From assembly GCA_947034885.2 (NCBI GenBank), contig OX344749.2:48141682-48205681 (forward strand): a stretch of 64,000 bases of DNA, given 5' to 3'. Positions 27,885-40,633 of the stretch are shown here, in pieces. The number at the start of each line of letters is the position of its first letter. The stretch's first letter is position 1. The notes under the pieces are model-generated. The model made no database searches, was not told where the DNA came from, and was given only the letters and a program-made list of their open reading frames with translations. Source of the DNA: Thuidium tamariscinum. Its lineage: Eukaryota > Streptophyta > Bryopsida > Hypnales > Thuidiaceae. Position numbers and translations under genes: made by a program.

Positions 27885-28620
27885 CAGGGTCATTGCAAGA
27901 AACACTTACCGGTTTTGGCTCAAAATGGCCTTTTTCCATGAGTCGTGTGACTTTTGGAATAATTTTTTCTTAAATAAAATAAAGTATGGATAATTTGAAG
28001 AGCAATGAGACTATTATTTCTCTTAAAATTCAGACCTAAGAAAATTGACCTCTAAAAGTTATGCACAAAAAAAGGACATTGGAAAATACAATGAAAATAG
28101 ACACTTTTTTCTTTGATTTTTTAAAAATAGTAAAAAAATTTTAAAACAAAAATAAAAACAAAAAAACATTTTTTCTAACTTAAATTTTATTCTTTTCCAA
28201 TAAATTTCATCTTCAAAAAAAATATTTTGTATTCTGTACAAGTGTACCTTGGTAGTGCACTTTGAGCACATGTGGAAGTTGGACAGTTTAATATTTTCAA
28301 AAATTCTTTTTAAAAATTGTGTAACTATACTGTAGGTGCAAGCATGCCAATTTTCAGCTCAAAATTTGCTTTTTTGGGTCAAAAATAGGACTGAAAACCC
28401 CCAAAATGGCCAAGATAGACACCCAATCGGGGGTAGTTTAAAAATAGTAAAATAATTTTTTTTAAATTGAAAAAATTACACATAATGTAAAACTTTTTTA
28501 TGCACCTTCATTCAAAATTTCAAGTCAAACAAACAAAAGATGAAAAAGTTATGAGCAAAAAACTACCTGGTAAAGGTCAAGGGGACAAAAAAAAGGACAA
28601 GTGTTTCTTGCAATCACCTG
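27885..28620. mobile_element. hAT-like inverted-repeat element, copy 1
   Basis: 736 bp with inverted ends of about 22 bases: CAGGGTCATTGCAAGAAAC on the left and GTTTCTTGCAATCACCTG on the right. An element at about 39886-40633 has the same ends and similar A/T-rich middle. CAGGG ends fit the hAT superfamily, but no clear 8-bp target duplication is visible. It encodes nothing recognisable. Confidence 0.6.
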
Positions 28621-29570
28621 CCACCACAATTAGTACAACCAAGGCAACTTTAGCTAAATTTCAGTAACAATTGATGGTTTTCTAAGCCACTGAACATGTT
28701 ATAGAAGTATAAGGGTTAAATTTGACTTGCCAAACTACATATAAATTTTTTTTACTAAAAAACAATAAAGAATGTCAGAACCACTTCCTTCTCACAAGAA
28801 ATCATTGAAAAGCAAATTTTCTATTGATGCAAGGAGCATTGGATGTACATTCTCAAAAGGAAGAAGAGGAATGCTTGAACAAAAGACTGTTTTCTCTTTA
28901 GAGGAAAGTATATTACTTCAATTCCACTACTCTACTTACATTATCACTTTGTATTTTCAAGTTCTAAGATGAATTTTGTTTGGTTTCCTCTAGATTGCTT
29001 AGAATGAATTTTCCATTTGTCATAGTTGCAAATTGCTAGTCCAAATTTGTCTTACACTCTTACTTTGACTAATTCATAGTCCCCACTTCAAACTTCAATA
29101 TCTCTAATTCTATCAAATGAAGAATTTGATTATCTTAAATTCCTTTTTGTACCTTCATTACTACAAAAAAGTCAACAAAATTTCTTTTAGGAAGACATTG
29201 GCATCATTGGCAAGTTGAGTTACAAATATAGATAGCCAATAATATGAAATTAGACATAAATCCTCCAATTGAGAAGATCGGTGAAGAAGATTTCAATGAA
29301 GACCCTATTCTTCTTAACAAATCTAGAGTCTCAATGATCTATTAAAGCATCTAAAATTGTTGACAATCCTATGCAAATTGCAAAGCAATTGGACTGGGTT
29401 AGTGAAATTGTAACAAAGAGGGAGAAAAGCTTGCAAGACTTAAACAACAGTTTTGTACAAGAGTTGTAGAAAGAAGGTGGCTTCATGTCCAATGGAGGCA
29501 TCTAACCAAGGATTTGGATAGAAAGTATTAATTAAACTAGCTCAAGAAGTGGACAATATTGTGTTCCTAA
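28621..29570. other. AT-rich intergenic DNA, no gene seen
   Basis: A 66-codon frame at 28772-28972 starts well but resembles nothing and has no splice partner. The stretch at 29220-29560 is richer in G and in codon-like texture ('gaagaagatttcaatgaagac'), and could be a decayed coding fragment; I could not assign a family. Confidence 0.4.
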
Positions 29571-29861
29571 CACTATAAGAAACCTATGTTTTTGTTGATG
29601 AATTTTAGGTGACATCCAGTATAACAACTCATGTTTCTATATGAATGACAATGTCCACCATAATACCTTCATGTTATAGTAAACATTATTGTTGGCATAA
29701 AAACAAGAGTTTTTAAATTGGATGCCACTTAAAATTTATCACTTAATGTCCACCGTAACATCTTGGTGTTATTGTAGACATTAATATTGACATTCAAACA
29801 TATGTTATTACATTAGATGTCATCTAAAATTTGTCCCCTAAAACATGATTCTTTTGTAGTG
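29571..29861. mobile_element. CACTA-type MITE, 291 bp, TSD TAA
   Basis: Ends are CACTATAAGAA and TTCTTTTGTAGTG, flanked by direct TAA at 29568-29570 and 29862-29864. CACTA ends with a 3-bp duplication define the CACTA (En/Spm) superfamily. Inside, 'atgtccaccataa' and 'atgtccaccgtaac' mark short direct repeats. Too small to encode a transposase. Confidence 0.8.
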
Positions 29862-30689
29862 TAATTTAGGGGCGACCTCAAAATTTGGAATTGACGACCA
29901 CTACTATATTAGTAAAGGTAAGGGTTTACCTTTAGATTTTTTTTTGGTGAAATTCCTTGATAACAGTCAAACTAAAATGGAATATGAAATGGGATGCAAT
30001 TAGAAGGCAATGAACTAGGGCACAAGATGGAGGGGAAAATGAGGGGTGCCAATTTGGTATAGTTTCATACATATAAATTTCAAATTTATAGATGATAGCA
30101 TGAGCAAGTTCAAGATAGAGTATCATGATCTTGCTTTTAGTGAGAAGAAAAAAAAGATTGTGCATGATGATTGCTACAATGATGATGTAATAATGTAAAT
30201 AGCATCAAATATATATATATTGAGATTCTATCATTCTATTTGGTAACAAAAGTTCATTATTTATGACTCAAAACTTGAAGAGTTTCTTAGTTGCTCAATG
30301 TCATATCCTTAGCTTCTCCACTTTGTTCAAAATATTTAGGGTGGTGTGTATTTTGTAGTACATTGTTGTTGAGACAAATTGGTATGCAAATATGCAATGG
30401 CAAGGAATAAAGAAGATGAGGGATATATGGAGGGCCAAAGTGGGCAAAATGTATCTTGCTATAGTTGAAGGTATTCATGATCAACAATTGTCTTATATAT
30501 AGGCATGAAGCACCAATTTGATGTGTAGGATTTAATTTCTAAAATGAAAAGATGATTTTTTTATTGCCCAATTATCTCCACTTTGATGATATGAAATTGG
30601 TTTCAATGACTTGCTAAATGTTTGCATGTTACTAATCCATTAACTTCTAAAAGACCATAGTGCATTCTTTTAGCAATATAATATAGTGA

Positions 30690-31465
30690 TTTTGGGCACC
30701 TCGCTACAAATGGATTTTTTTTTCCTTTGAAATTTTCATACAATATATAAATGAATTTTTTCTTTAAGGCCCAAAATTTTTCATAACTTTTGAATGTATA
30801 GTTAAAACTTAGAAGTTAATGTATAAAATTTTGGGTTGCTTTTTTCTAGACTAAGCAATCTAAGAAGATTAAAAAACAAACTTTTTCTATAAACAAAACT
30901 TTAAAATTGGTTTTCAAGATTTATATGTATGTGAAAACCTTTGGATAATTCCATTTTGATTGATGAGATGTAAGTTATGAAGAGCTTCAAATTTGGGGGA
31001 ATTATAAATTTTCTACTTGAGAATCAATTTTGAAGTCCTTTATTTAACTCAATTTCTTTTAAATTGGAAAAAATAAAATTATAGAATGTAGATAGTTTGT
31101 TACAAGATTACAATCACTATGATTGCCATTTTTAATTCCATAACTAAATTCTCAACAATTTTTTGAATCAATTTCAACTTCTTTCTATTTATTATTTTTT
31201 CTTATATGTTGTACGATTCCAAATGATGTGAAAATTTCAAGCTTGTAGCCAACTTGACTTGAAGAATGGATCCAAAAAGAAGCCAACAACAAGAACATTT
31301 TTTCATGCAAAGGTGACCTTGTGAAGTGCAGTTGCTTTATTTAGTTCAAATGCTTATATCTTGAAATCCACATTAATAGTATAAATTTTTGTAATTTTTT
31401 CCGTACCTTTTCAAACCAAAGTACTATAAGATCCTAAGGTTACATGTGTCCAAAACTTGAAGAGT
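30690..31465 (+). mobile_element. TTAA-family element, decayed A/C-type copy
   Basis: Positions 31130-31455 align with elements A and C ('gttgtac(g/a)attccaaatgatgtg', 'gtgaccttgtgaagtgcag', 'aagatcctaaggttacatgtgtc'). The terminal CCCCTAAAGG is no longer recognisable at either end, so the edges are approximate. Confidence 0.5.
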
Positions 31466-32022
31466 TCACTTAGTGTATCTATAATAGGTCATATGCAATC
31501 AAATTTTAAACCCCCTGTTTTATGTCCTAAAATTCAAATAAAAGGAAATAAAAAAATATCAGTAGATTTTCCTACTTTGAAAGTTAATGTTTTGAATTAT
31601 TTATATTTTTATCTATCAAATATAATTAGTTATAAATTTTTTAAGTAAAAAATATACATTAGAGTTTAAAATAACTTTCACACCCATATATTATATGAGA
31701 AAAATTATCTAAAAAATGAATTAAATTTTTTTTTTAATAACTCTCTATTCAAAGTTCATTTTTCTTGATTATTGATGCAATGGTCATCTAAATGTGTTCT
31801 CAATCAATATTTGAGTTAAAAATTGTGCCATTTCATTTCATTTTTCAACCTATTCTAGAAATCATTTTGTATATTATTTGAGTAGGGAATTTTTGACAAT
31901 GGAAATCTATAGTCATTATTGGACAAAGTTCAAAATTATAGGTTGAAATTTAAATTTATTAAAAAGCATAAGGGGGACAAAAAATCAATTGTTTGCACGT
32001 GATCTATTATAAATACACTAAG
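31466..32022. other. AT-rich intergenic DNA, no gene seen
   Basis: No recognisable feature; strongly A/T-biased with short frames only. Confidence 0.45.
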
Positions 32023-32107
32023 CACTACAAGAGAAAGGGGTATTTTAAGTGAATTTTTAAGTATAGTCCTAATCATAAGATTTTAAACACCCCTTTCTCT
32101 TGTAGTG
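32023..32107. mobile_element. Minimal CACTA MITE, 85 bp, TSD AAG
   Basis: Perfect 19-bp inverted ends, CACTACAAGAGAAAGGGGT and ACCCCTTTCTCTTGTAGTG, enclose fewer than 50 bases. Direct AAG copies flank it at 32020-32022 and 32108-32110. This is close to the smallest form a CACTA element can take and it would fold into a tight hairpin. The sequence at 34796-34826 carries the same right end (CACCCCTTTCTCTTATAGTG) on a decayed relative. Confidence 0.88.
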
Positions 32108-34660
32108 AAGTGAACTCCCCAAGGTCCAAAAATGTGTTTTTTTTCCTCTAAAACTTAGTACTTCTATATAAATGATAGTTTTGGAGATTTTTTTGTGCAA
32201 ATATAGTCCATGAATTCTAGGGATTAAGACATGTGAGGAATAAAGTGATGTTGGGATCTAAAAAAATGGAGCAAATTAGGTGGTAATTCAATGCAATTAG
32301 AGACAATTGTAGTAATTCATGGAAGGTTGGTAAATTTTCTACAGTTGACAAAATGATGATTTGCTTTAAAGGCATTTATTTCCCCACACAACAATATATG
32401 CCCCCCAATGCCACAAAACTCATAGCTAAGCATGATTGGCATATAACATAGTACTGCAATTGATTACACCAAGTAGAGATAAAAATAAGGTGATTGGTTT
32501 AGACAATTTTTTCTAGCATTGCCTCATTCAAAGATCTATTGGATAGAAAAATTTATGTAATTGCCACAATGAAAGTGGCCCGGAAAGTGGGTGGATTTCC
32601 CTCAATCTTTTAGTCACACAAAAGCATTCAATAGAAATCTGCAAAGTAGACTAGATTGGTTCTTGTATGATTAGAGGCAAATGAATAGCATTGTATGGAA
32701 GGACACGAAAGTTACTTCTTCTCATCGTTTCAACACATGTAATTTCAATTCAATTTCCATAGTAGTTCCATGTTGCTTACAATAGGAAAGCATTCCAACA
32801 TTGCTTTTCTATGGTAAACAATTTTTACAATAGGAAAACATCACTAATGCACCTTGTGTATACAACACATATAAAAAGTGTGGATGTGATGAACCAATTA
32901 CAAGCAATGTAGACATGTTAGACCCAATCTTGCAAGTGATTGCACTTGATTTTCTATTTTTTTTTAATACAAGTATATAATTCACAATAAGTGCAAGACA
33001 TTAGATCCCCCATTGTGTCCAATCACACATTTGCAATTTTGGATTGAATTGTGCAAAATAGTAAGAAGGAAACAAGTCCAAAAGAGATGACTTGAAATTC
33101 AAGAAGTTCATTTTATAGGCATATGTATTATTTGACATTCATCGACATCCAAAATCCTTGAATGGTTTGCAACAATAGCTCATCTTGCATGGCAAAGCTG
33201 AAGATATATTGCTCAATTTGTAGTAATAAATTTAAGTCTCAACAAAAAGGTTGCTCTCAAATTTACCACAAACATCTACAATAAGTAACCATTTGCATTG
33301 CAAGAAACTTTTAGTAGGTATAAGAAAACTCAAATTTAGATATTAGGCAATTGCTTTAGAAGCAAGGTAAAAATAATAAACCAAGGCCTTGACAAATCAA
33401 AACTACCAAATTTTATTCTAGTAACCATCATTTGCCAAAACCTCTATAATTTTTGACTTTTTGACTTTGTTTTTGAAGTGTTTGTCCAATGTCTAAATTT
33501 AGATTTTCTTCTTCCTATTTAAAATTCTTTTAAAAATTCTTCCAATGATTTAAATTTAAAGTCCTAATTATAGTATAGGTCATTCAAAAATTAGAATTAC
33601 ATTTGGAGGGCCAACATCTCTGTTGAATGCTCTGAAGTGAATGCACAAGCATTCCAATTCCTATAGAAATTGGGATTCTTGATTCTTAAAATTCTCATCA
33701 TAGAATACCATTTGGATTCTTATTTTGACAAAGTATACAATGGGAAAAAATTTCAAATAGAGTAGTTTGTCATGAATTTGAAGTACATCTTGACAATGTA
33801 GGATTTTATTGGAAGTGTTCTTTTTCTTTGTTATCTTTGAAAATTGGTAGAACAATGTACAAATGGGTCTTCAATATAATTGAATTTTAAAGTCAAAATC
33901 CATAGTCCAAATAGAAACCAAAGTCTTTTTTAATTCTTAAGTAGGGTCCAAATAATACTTTTTGGAATTTCAACAACTCATATTCTCCAATCTATAAGGT
34001 CAAACTTCATACAAATTTTTTGTTCACCTAATCTTATATAAGGTCAATAAAAAATCTTATATTAAGTTGGATTTGCAAGTAAATATTTCATGTCTATATA
34101 GCTCAATGCACTAGAGATTACAATTTTGAGTTGTTATTGAGCCAATGCAAAAAAAGGCCTTGCTATTGTAGAAGTTAAGCACAATTTGATGACGCCTCTA
34201 TGGGTTTTTTCCCCTCATAGCAACCTTTGGAAAGGCCAAGTACTCCTTTTAAGGATGAGATCCATTGTTAAGTGGTCAAACATTTACTCAAACATCATGT
34301 CTAAACTAAATGTAGCCCATGAAGTTGTGTTCAAATATCAATCCTATATATTCAATTGAATTGCATATCATTGTAATAATTTTTAATTTTTTTCTAATAA
34401 TTCTTTTTGATGGATAAAAAAGTTATTGTAATTTCTTACAATCAAAGGTGGAAATAATATTATATCAATTATAATATAATTTAGAATGATTTGGAATTTT
34501 TTTTACAAATAAAGGTTAGAATTTTGAATCAATTAAAAATCTTGATATAAAATTAAAATTCATTTAAAAGAAAAAACTTTGAATTCTTTCAAAAATTTCA
34601 AGATGAAGTACAAAGATATCTTGCCAAACTTTACTTTCTTAGTTAAATTTAAATACCTAA
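32108..34660. other. AT-rich intergenic DNA, no gene seen
   Basis: Frames are short and unlike known proteins. No inverted-repeat ends or tRNA-like folds were found by eye. Confidence 0.45.
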
Positions 34661-34826
34661 AATGACATTTTTAGAAGATCTTAAGTAAGAAATACAATTT
34701 TTTTAGGAAAATTTTATAAGAAAGACATGTATTTCTTACTTAAAATCCCCTTAAAAGGTCATCACTTAAAATTTTATCTCTAGGACTAAACTTAAAACAC
34801 CCCTTTCTCTTATAGTGAGTATTGTT
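34661..34826. mobile_element. Decayed CACTA relative
   Basis: The right end matches that of the 85-bp element at 32107. Upstream, 'taagtaagaaataca' at about 34684 and 'tgtatttcttactta' at about 34728 form a 15-bp inverted repeat. No CACTA left end is visible, so it is probably truncated. Confidence 0.4.
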
Positions 34827-35582
34827 TATAGCTCATAGTATCTTTACATATCATCCATTCCACATTATGCACTACACATTCTACATCATGTAGATAATAC
34901 TAACCTTAAATTCCATCACCTTTTGGGGGATTTAAACTTCAAGCTCCCTAGCATCAATCTCTTAATATTTTAGTATTGCGTCACTTGAGGTTTTAGCAAT
35001 ATTGTGACAGAAATGTGATTTAGTAATTTTCAACGAGTAGAGGTTTAGGTCTACTATAGAGAAGGGCTTTGAATTGACTTTGATATAAAGAAAGAGGTCC
35101 TTAAGTATCACAAGAGGTGTGCTCATTTGCTGAAGAATTTCATCAAACTACTTTAGATTCATTCTTCTATTATGCTTAGATGTATGCTAACATTCATATC
35201 TTATGAATTTTAATCCTTTCATTAATATAAATGTTATTGTTGTCAATTCTAAAGTCACATAAGTGCTATTCATGTAAGTGTTACAAATTGTATGTGCTAC
35301 CTAAGATAAGTGTTAAAGTACCGACACCACTTAAGTACAACAAGTTTTCTTGCTTTAAAGTACAAGTAGAACTTCTTGTAGTGCAACCTTTCTTAGTACA
35401 AACTTGTAGTAATGGAGTTCGTAGGTGTAGGCAAATTTGAAGAACATTCTTTAAGAAATAGTGTTGAAAGTTGGCATCTATAAATGGCCATTCATTGCAC
35501 CTCTCTTGGTGCATAGTCCCAACACCTTGCACTAAAAGAAGTTTTACCTATATTAATAGATGTTGATGGTGGATTGTAATAA
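34827..35582. other. AT-rich intergenic DNA, no gene seen
   Basis: The minus-strand frame at 35532-35281 and the plus-strand frame at 35231-35440 overlap each other and match nothing. Several 'aagtgttaaagt/aagtacaa' phrases repeat loosely near 35280-35400. Confidence 0.4.
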
Positions 35583-36501
35583 CCCCTGAAGGTTTTTGAC
35601 TATGTTTTCACCAAAACTGCTCCAATACTGTCATTTCTAAGACAACTACCAAATATTAGAAAAAAATATTTTTGGAATAATATAACCATAGGATATTTTA
35701 GTGCACTAGTTTGAGAAGATTTAGAAAAAATTTCAGAAAGCTTAGTAGTGTAGATTGCAAGATATTAGTGTTTGAAGTTACAAAAATCCCTTTCTTATGA
35801 CTGCAAAAATCTGGGTAGCTGCACTTCAAAAGGCCACATCTATATGAAGAAAAATTCAAAATGGTTGTTACTCTTTGGATTCATTCTCTAATTCAAGTAG
35901 GCTACATGCTTGAAAATTTTCAAATCATTTCGAATTGTACAACATGTAAAAAAAAATAGTAAGTAGAGAGAAGTAGAGAATGATTCAAAACACTAAATTG
36001 TTAACAATTTATTTATTGAATTGAAAAATGTCAATCACAATGGTTCAAATGTTGTAATAAACAATTTACACCCAATTAATTTTTTTTCAAAAATATTGAA
36101 AATTGAGTAAAATAAAGGACTTCAAAGTTTATTTTGGAGTAGAGAATCCATAACTACCCGCAAACTAAAATTCTTCATAACTTTTGACTCATTAATCCAA
36201 ATGGAATGATTCAAAGCTTTCCGCTTATGTATAAATCTATAAGACAAATTTCAAATTTTGTTTTTTACAAAAAGGGATTTTTCCTAATCTGCCTGAACTG
36301 TCCGAGTTGAGAAACAAACAACATATTATGTGATAACTTTTCAACCATGTAGTCAAAAGTCACGAAAATTATTGGGCTTGAAAGATACTCCTTGTCCACA
36401 CCTTCTATTAAAGTATGGTTTCAAAAGATGAAAATCTCTAGTCACATGTACCTACCCAAAATTGCTATGTTGCTAAAAAAAGCACTTTGGTCCTTTAGAG
36501 A
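35583..36501 (-). mobile_element. TTAA-family element B (A/C type, inverted)
   Basis: 919 bp in opposite orientation to A and C. The left end CCCCTGAAGG is preceded by ATAA, and the right end CCTTTAGAGA is followed by TTGA, both one or two changes from TTAA and the consensus. It keeps the left-hand part that element A lacks, including 'catgtacctacccaaaattgc'. Non-coding. Confidence 0.65.
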
Positions 36502-36879
36502 TTGAAAGTTACATCAAGGTTCACCACTTACTATAGGGGCATTCACTTTTGAGATGTTGGACATATCAGAGTTAATTTTATCATCTAAAGTCTAAATCTA
36601 GATAATACAGTTTCTATTTTATCTTACTTTTAGATGCCCTTCTTATGATAATAATTTCAAGGCAACGCATTTGAGTTCACGTCGATGCTTCTGGATGAAT
36701 GTGGTATGATATCCGGACTAGGTTCACAGCCTCACTATTTATGATATCCGCACTATTTTGCAAATAGTGTCTCAGCAAATTGGCTGACACTGTTCACAAA
36801 GTGCTTGATGTTACCACATATCCTTTATTTAGAAATTACTGACCCAAGCTTAGTTCTCTTGGGTGATTCCTGGGGGTAC

Positions 36880-37197
36880 TAAGGTAGGAGGTCCATAAAC
36901 CGCTCATCTAAGAGCTGAAGCTGACTTTTGGGGAGGTAGAACTTCTTAAAATATTTTTCCAGTAAATTTTCCTTGAAAGGCAAGAGAAATTGGCATCTAA
37001 CCCAAGTTGTTTCATATTTTTTGAAGCTTTGCAGAATTAGTTATGAATTTCTGAAGGTGCAGAAAAGTGCATTTTTGTAGGCTCTAAAATTGACCACCTC
37101 CTCAAATGCACACCACTTGTACATTGGAAAGTGCAAAATGTACCTCTAGAGCCTGATTGGTTTTAGAACCCACTCCATTTTAGGACCTCCTACCTTA
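36880..37197. mobile_element. MITE with TAAGGTAGGAGGTCC ends
   Basis: 318 bp with a perfect 15-bp inverted repeat, TAAGGTAGGAGGTCC and GGACCTCCTACCTTA. The terminal TA on each side could be a TA target duplication, which would fit the Tc1/mariner (Stowaway) group. Related decayed copies lie at 21987-22522 and about 61310-61560. Non-coding. Confidence 0.7.
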
Positions 37198-37379
37198 TGT
37201 AGTCTTTTTTTCCGGCACAATGTGGCCAGATTGCACCATTTCAAAATAAATGTCTTTTTTCACCAGAAATTTTCTAGTTCTCTTTAAAATATGGATGAAG
37301 TTGCCAAATTTGGATGAAAAAGTGTATGAATACGATAAAAAAGTGTTTTTAAGTCCAAAAGACGGATGAATGTAAAAAT

Positions 37380-39140
37380 ACTATGCTTCACCAAATTTGA
37401 ATTGATTGCCATCTTGACACTTTTTCAAAAAGTAAAAAAAAAGGGCTGATACTATGCATCCAAAATTAGAGAATATTTCATCAAATATTCTAATTATCTT
37501 TTTAAAACCGTTGTTGAACAAATGAAATTTGTGATGTTTGGTGTCTGAAACTGAAATCAGTGTAGTGTAGCCTTTCAACTTTATTTTATAGCTTTTGGAG
37601 TCATTAGACCATTTAGATTGAAAGATCATAATGTTTTGAAGTTGAAAAAAGATGCTGAAATTTTCTTGAAAACCCCATAACATTCAGTAGCCCATAGAAG
37701 GACTGCCTTCATTACATTCAGTAGCAGACTGTCACACTGCCTCTCAGCGGATGAAATGGTGTGGAATATCCCACACCATTCCATTCAGCACCAATGGTAT
37801 TCCACTCCAATCAGTAACTAAAGTTGCAACTCCAAGAAATGTCAGATGAAATTAGGTGATGGAGACTTCATCAAGGGGAAGGCAGTCCTTCCATGGGCTA
37901 TTGAATGTTATGTTCCCCTTGCTAAAGTCCCCATCACATAACATAAGAGGATTTCTGGGCCCCCAGAAGACCGTTTCCCCGAAATTGTTCCCACTGCTGC
38001 AGACCAACCCCGTGTTGGTCTGAATTTTTGAATTTTGAAAAAAAAATTAAATTTTTTTTTCCAAAAAACTTCAGAATGTATTAAAGAGCAAAAAAACAAT
38101 TTAAAAAAACAATTTCTTTTTCAAAAAAATATTTTAAAAATATTTAATATTTAATTAAAATTAATAAAAAATTAGTATTTTCTGACGTGGTAGTCGCTCG
38201 ACCACATCAGCATCAAGTTCCCAGTGTTCCCAATGTGTTCCCAGCGTTTGGGAACTCGCAGTCTTGTACAACAGGTGAAAATCCTCTTATGTTTCATCTG
38301 ACATTTCTTGGAGTTGCAACTTTAGGTACTGAATGGTGTGGAATACCATTGGTGCTGGATGGAAAGGTGTGGAATATCCCACACCATTTCATCTGCTGGA
38401 TGGAATGGTGTGGGATATTCCACACCATTTCATCCGCTAGGAGGCAGTGTGATAGTCTGCTACTGAATGTAATCACATTTAGAGGTCAAATTTGATTACT
38501 AAACCTACTCAAATGAAGAAAAACAATTCAAACTATCAAGTGCTTCAAAACCAGCATACAAACACATTGGTTGAAACAATGTCATTTGATTGATTCATTG
38601 TGTCTACACAAAGCCTTTGAAATGTTAAAAAAAATAGCCAAAAAAGGTGCAAAAAAACACACCTATAGCTAACTACCTCCTTCTACTAAAATGCATCTTA
38701 GTCACTCATAACTTCTTGGATTGATTTGAAATTTTAATTATACAAACTAGACTAGATTATGCAATTTTTTCAAAAAAAATATTGGACACAGATAGTGTAT
38801 GCAGAAGAGATAAACTATTGAAGTTCACTATAATCCATAAATGTTTGGATTTTGAAACTATGAATTCCTCCTAAATATTTGAAACAACTTGGATTGATAT
38901 GAAATTTTTACCACATTGACTAGACTTCACGAGAAAGATAATCCAACAAATTGTCTTGAAAACAAACATTGGATGAAGAAGATATAAGCCCTTGAAGTTG
39001 CAGCCATTAGAATACAAATTGGTGAGCTCAAATTGAACTTGTAAACTTTGATTGACTTTCAAAAATTTGTATATCTTGGATTGATTTGAAAATTTTACCA
39101 CACAATACATAGAAGTTAAGTTAGTGTGTTTTCTCCGCAT
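37380..39140 (+). mobile_element. TTAA-family H-type element split by a nested element
   Basis: Left part 37380-37675 and right part 38478-39140 together follow element H (24337-25278); the break falls at the 'aaaaccc' phrase, where H continues without interruption. The outer ends are eroded. The 100-codon minus-strand frame at 37683-37381 is an accidental frame within it. Confidence 0.55.
37676..38477. mobile_element. Nested inverted-repeat (hairpin-in-hairpin) element
   Basis: Three inverted repeats are stacked. Arms 37711-37850 and about 38300-38473 pair over some 140 bases, with 'attacattcagtagcagact' at the outer end. Inside the left arm, 37853-37880 pairs with 37913-37940 (TAGGTGATGG.. 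with ..CCATCACATA). The tip, 37878-37912, is the reverse complement of the outermost stretch 37676-37710 (CATAACATTCAGTAGCCC). The centre (about 37950-38280) carries the core GTCGCTCGACCAC at 38190. A separate MITE at 59348-59501 has the same CATAACATTCAGTA ends. Confidence 0.7.
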
Positions 39141-39885
39141 GTTTTTTTTCTTGTCTTTCTGGAATGTGTAAGGACAAAACACCCATTTCCGCACTTATTC
39201 CTTATAGTCAACTGTAGATTCATCCAAATGCGTCAGTAGACTTCCCTTAATGTGTTCGCCACATGTATGATTGTAATTTGCTGACACAACTGAAGGACAT
39301 ATAGGGAAATTTGGTTGGCTGAGTGTTGATTTTTGCAAGGTTCAGTTTGGGGGGCACCTACAGGACGGATCCACAAGTCTAGGGAACCAACACTTTGGAA
39401 ATTTGTAGAAACTACATATTGTATCCGAAAAATCTATTTTTTTTTTAATATTCAAGATTTTTACTCGCTAATACTAGAAAAATATCATTTTTAGAGAATC
39501 TTACCTCCAACTATGCTAAATTTCTTATTTGGACATTTTTGGATGTTTCCACTGTACCTTATTTTAGTTGTCTCTCTTGGTATTGTTTGTTTTCAGTGTC
39601 ACTGAATTCTTAGATCATAAATGGATTATTTTAAAGTGTGAAAGATCTAGTTCAGTTTGTTAGTAAGAAAGAGATTTTTTTCCTTCTAGAATTTGGGTTC
39701 TCAACACTTGGCAGTGAGGTAAGGTTGAGGCACCAATAACCAACCACACCTAATAACCAACCTATACGGTGTAGTATTTCCGATTGAGGCTTGGAATGTG
39801 TAGTTTTTTTTGTTCTTTTCAAGGTTGAGACTAATAAAGTTATAACAAATGTATTGAATTAGTAACTAAGAAAGTAGGAAATAGT
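39141..39885. other. Intergenic DNA, no gene seen
   Basis: No recognisable gene. Around 39340 and 39700 the text is somewhat more GC-rich than its neighbours but carries stops in all frames. Confidence 0.4.
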
Positions 39886-40633
39886 GAGGGGTCATTGCAA
39901 GAAAGGGTGTGGAAAAAGCATAGTGTTTTTTACAAGACTCATTTTTACCTTTGGGAGTACTTTAAAATTAGAAAAATATTTTTTTTTGAAAGTGAAAAAT
40001 ATTTTTCATGTATATATCTTTAAGAAGAAGGTACCCTATGAAGGAAAAGTATAGAAAAATTCTCTAAGTAGGTGAACTAGAAAGTGCAAAATCTCATGAA
40101 AATAGTGATTGGTAGTGTAATTTCACATTTAAATTTATAAAAAATAGGAAAACCACTTTTTTTAAAACTAAAAATTGTCCATTTGGAAAAAATTGATGGT
40201 GATGATATTTCACCAAAAGAATGATCTAAAAATTGTCTTCAATATTCAAAAATTGTGTGTAATGGGAGTGTTGTTTACACTCATGTGGAGGACATGAAAT
40301 AATGAATTTTCAAATTTCCTGTGGTAGATACATGCTTCCCTATTATGCAAATAGACTATGTAAGTTTGAGCTCTAGATCATTAAATTTAGTGACTCATAA
40401 CGTAGTGAAAACCCCTAAATGTCAACTTGTGACAAATTAACAAAAATAGTTTTTAAATATAAAATGATTTTTAAAATTTTTAAAAATAAGGCATCTAATT
40501 TTTTTAAATTTATACATATTCAATAAAAAATTTCATGTTCATTCAACTTGTACTTCAAAAGCTATAGCAAAAAATAAGAAAATGGTTTTAATTGTGACTA
40601 GGAAATCAGTCACCCTTTCTTACAATCACCCTG
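39886..40633. mobile_element. hAT-like inverted-repeat element, copy 2
   Basis: Ends GAGGGGTCATTGCAAGAAA and TTTCTTACAATCACCCTG mirror each other and match the ends of the 27885-28620 element. Similar length (about 748 bp) and A/T-rich middle. Left edge accurate to a few bases. Confidence 0.55.
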
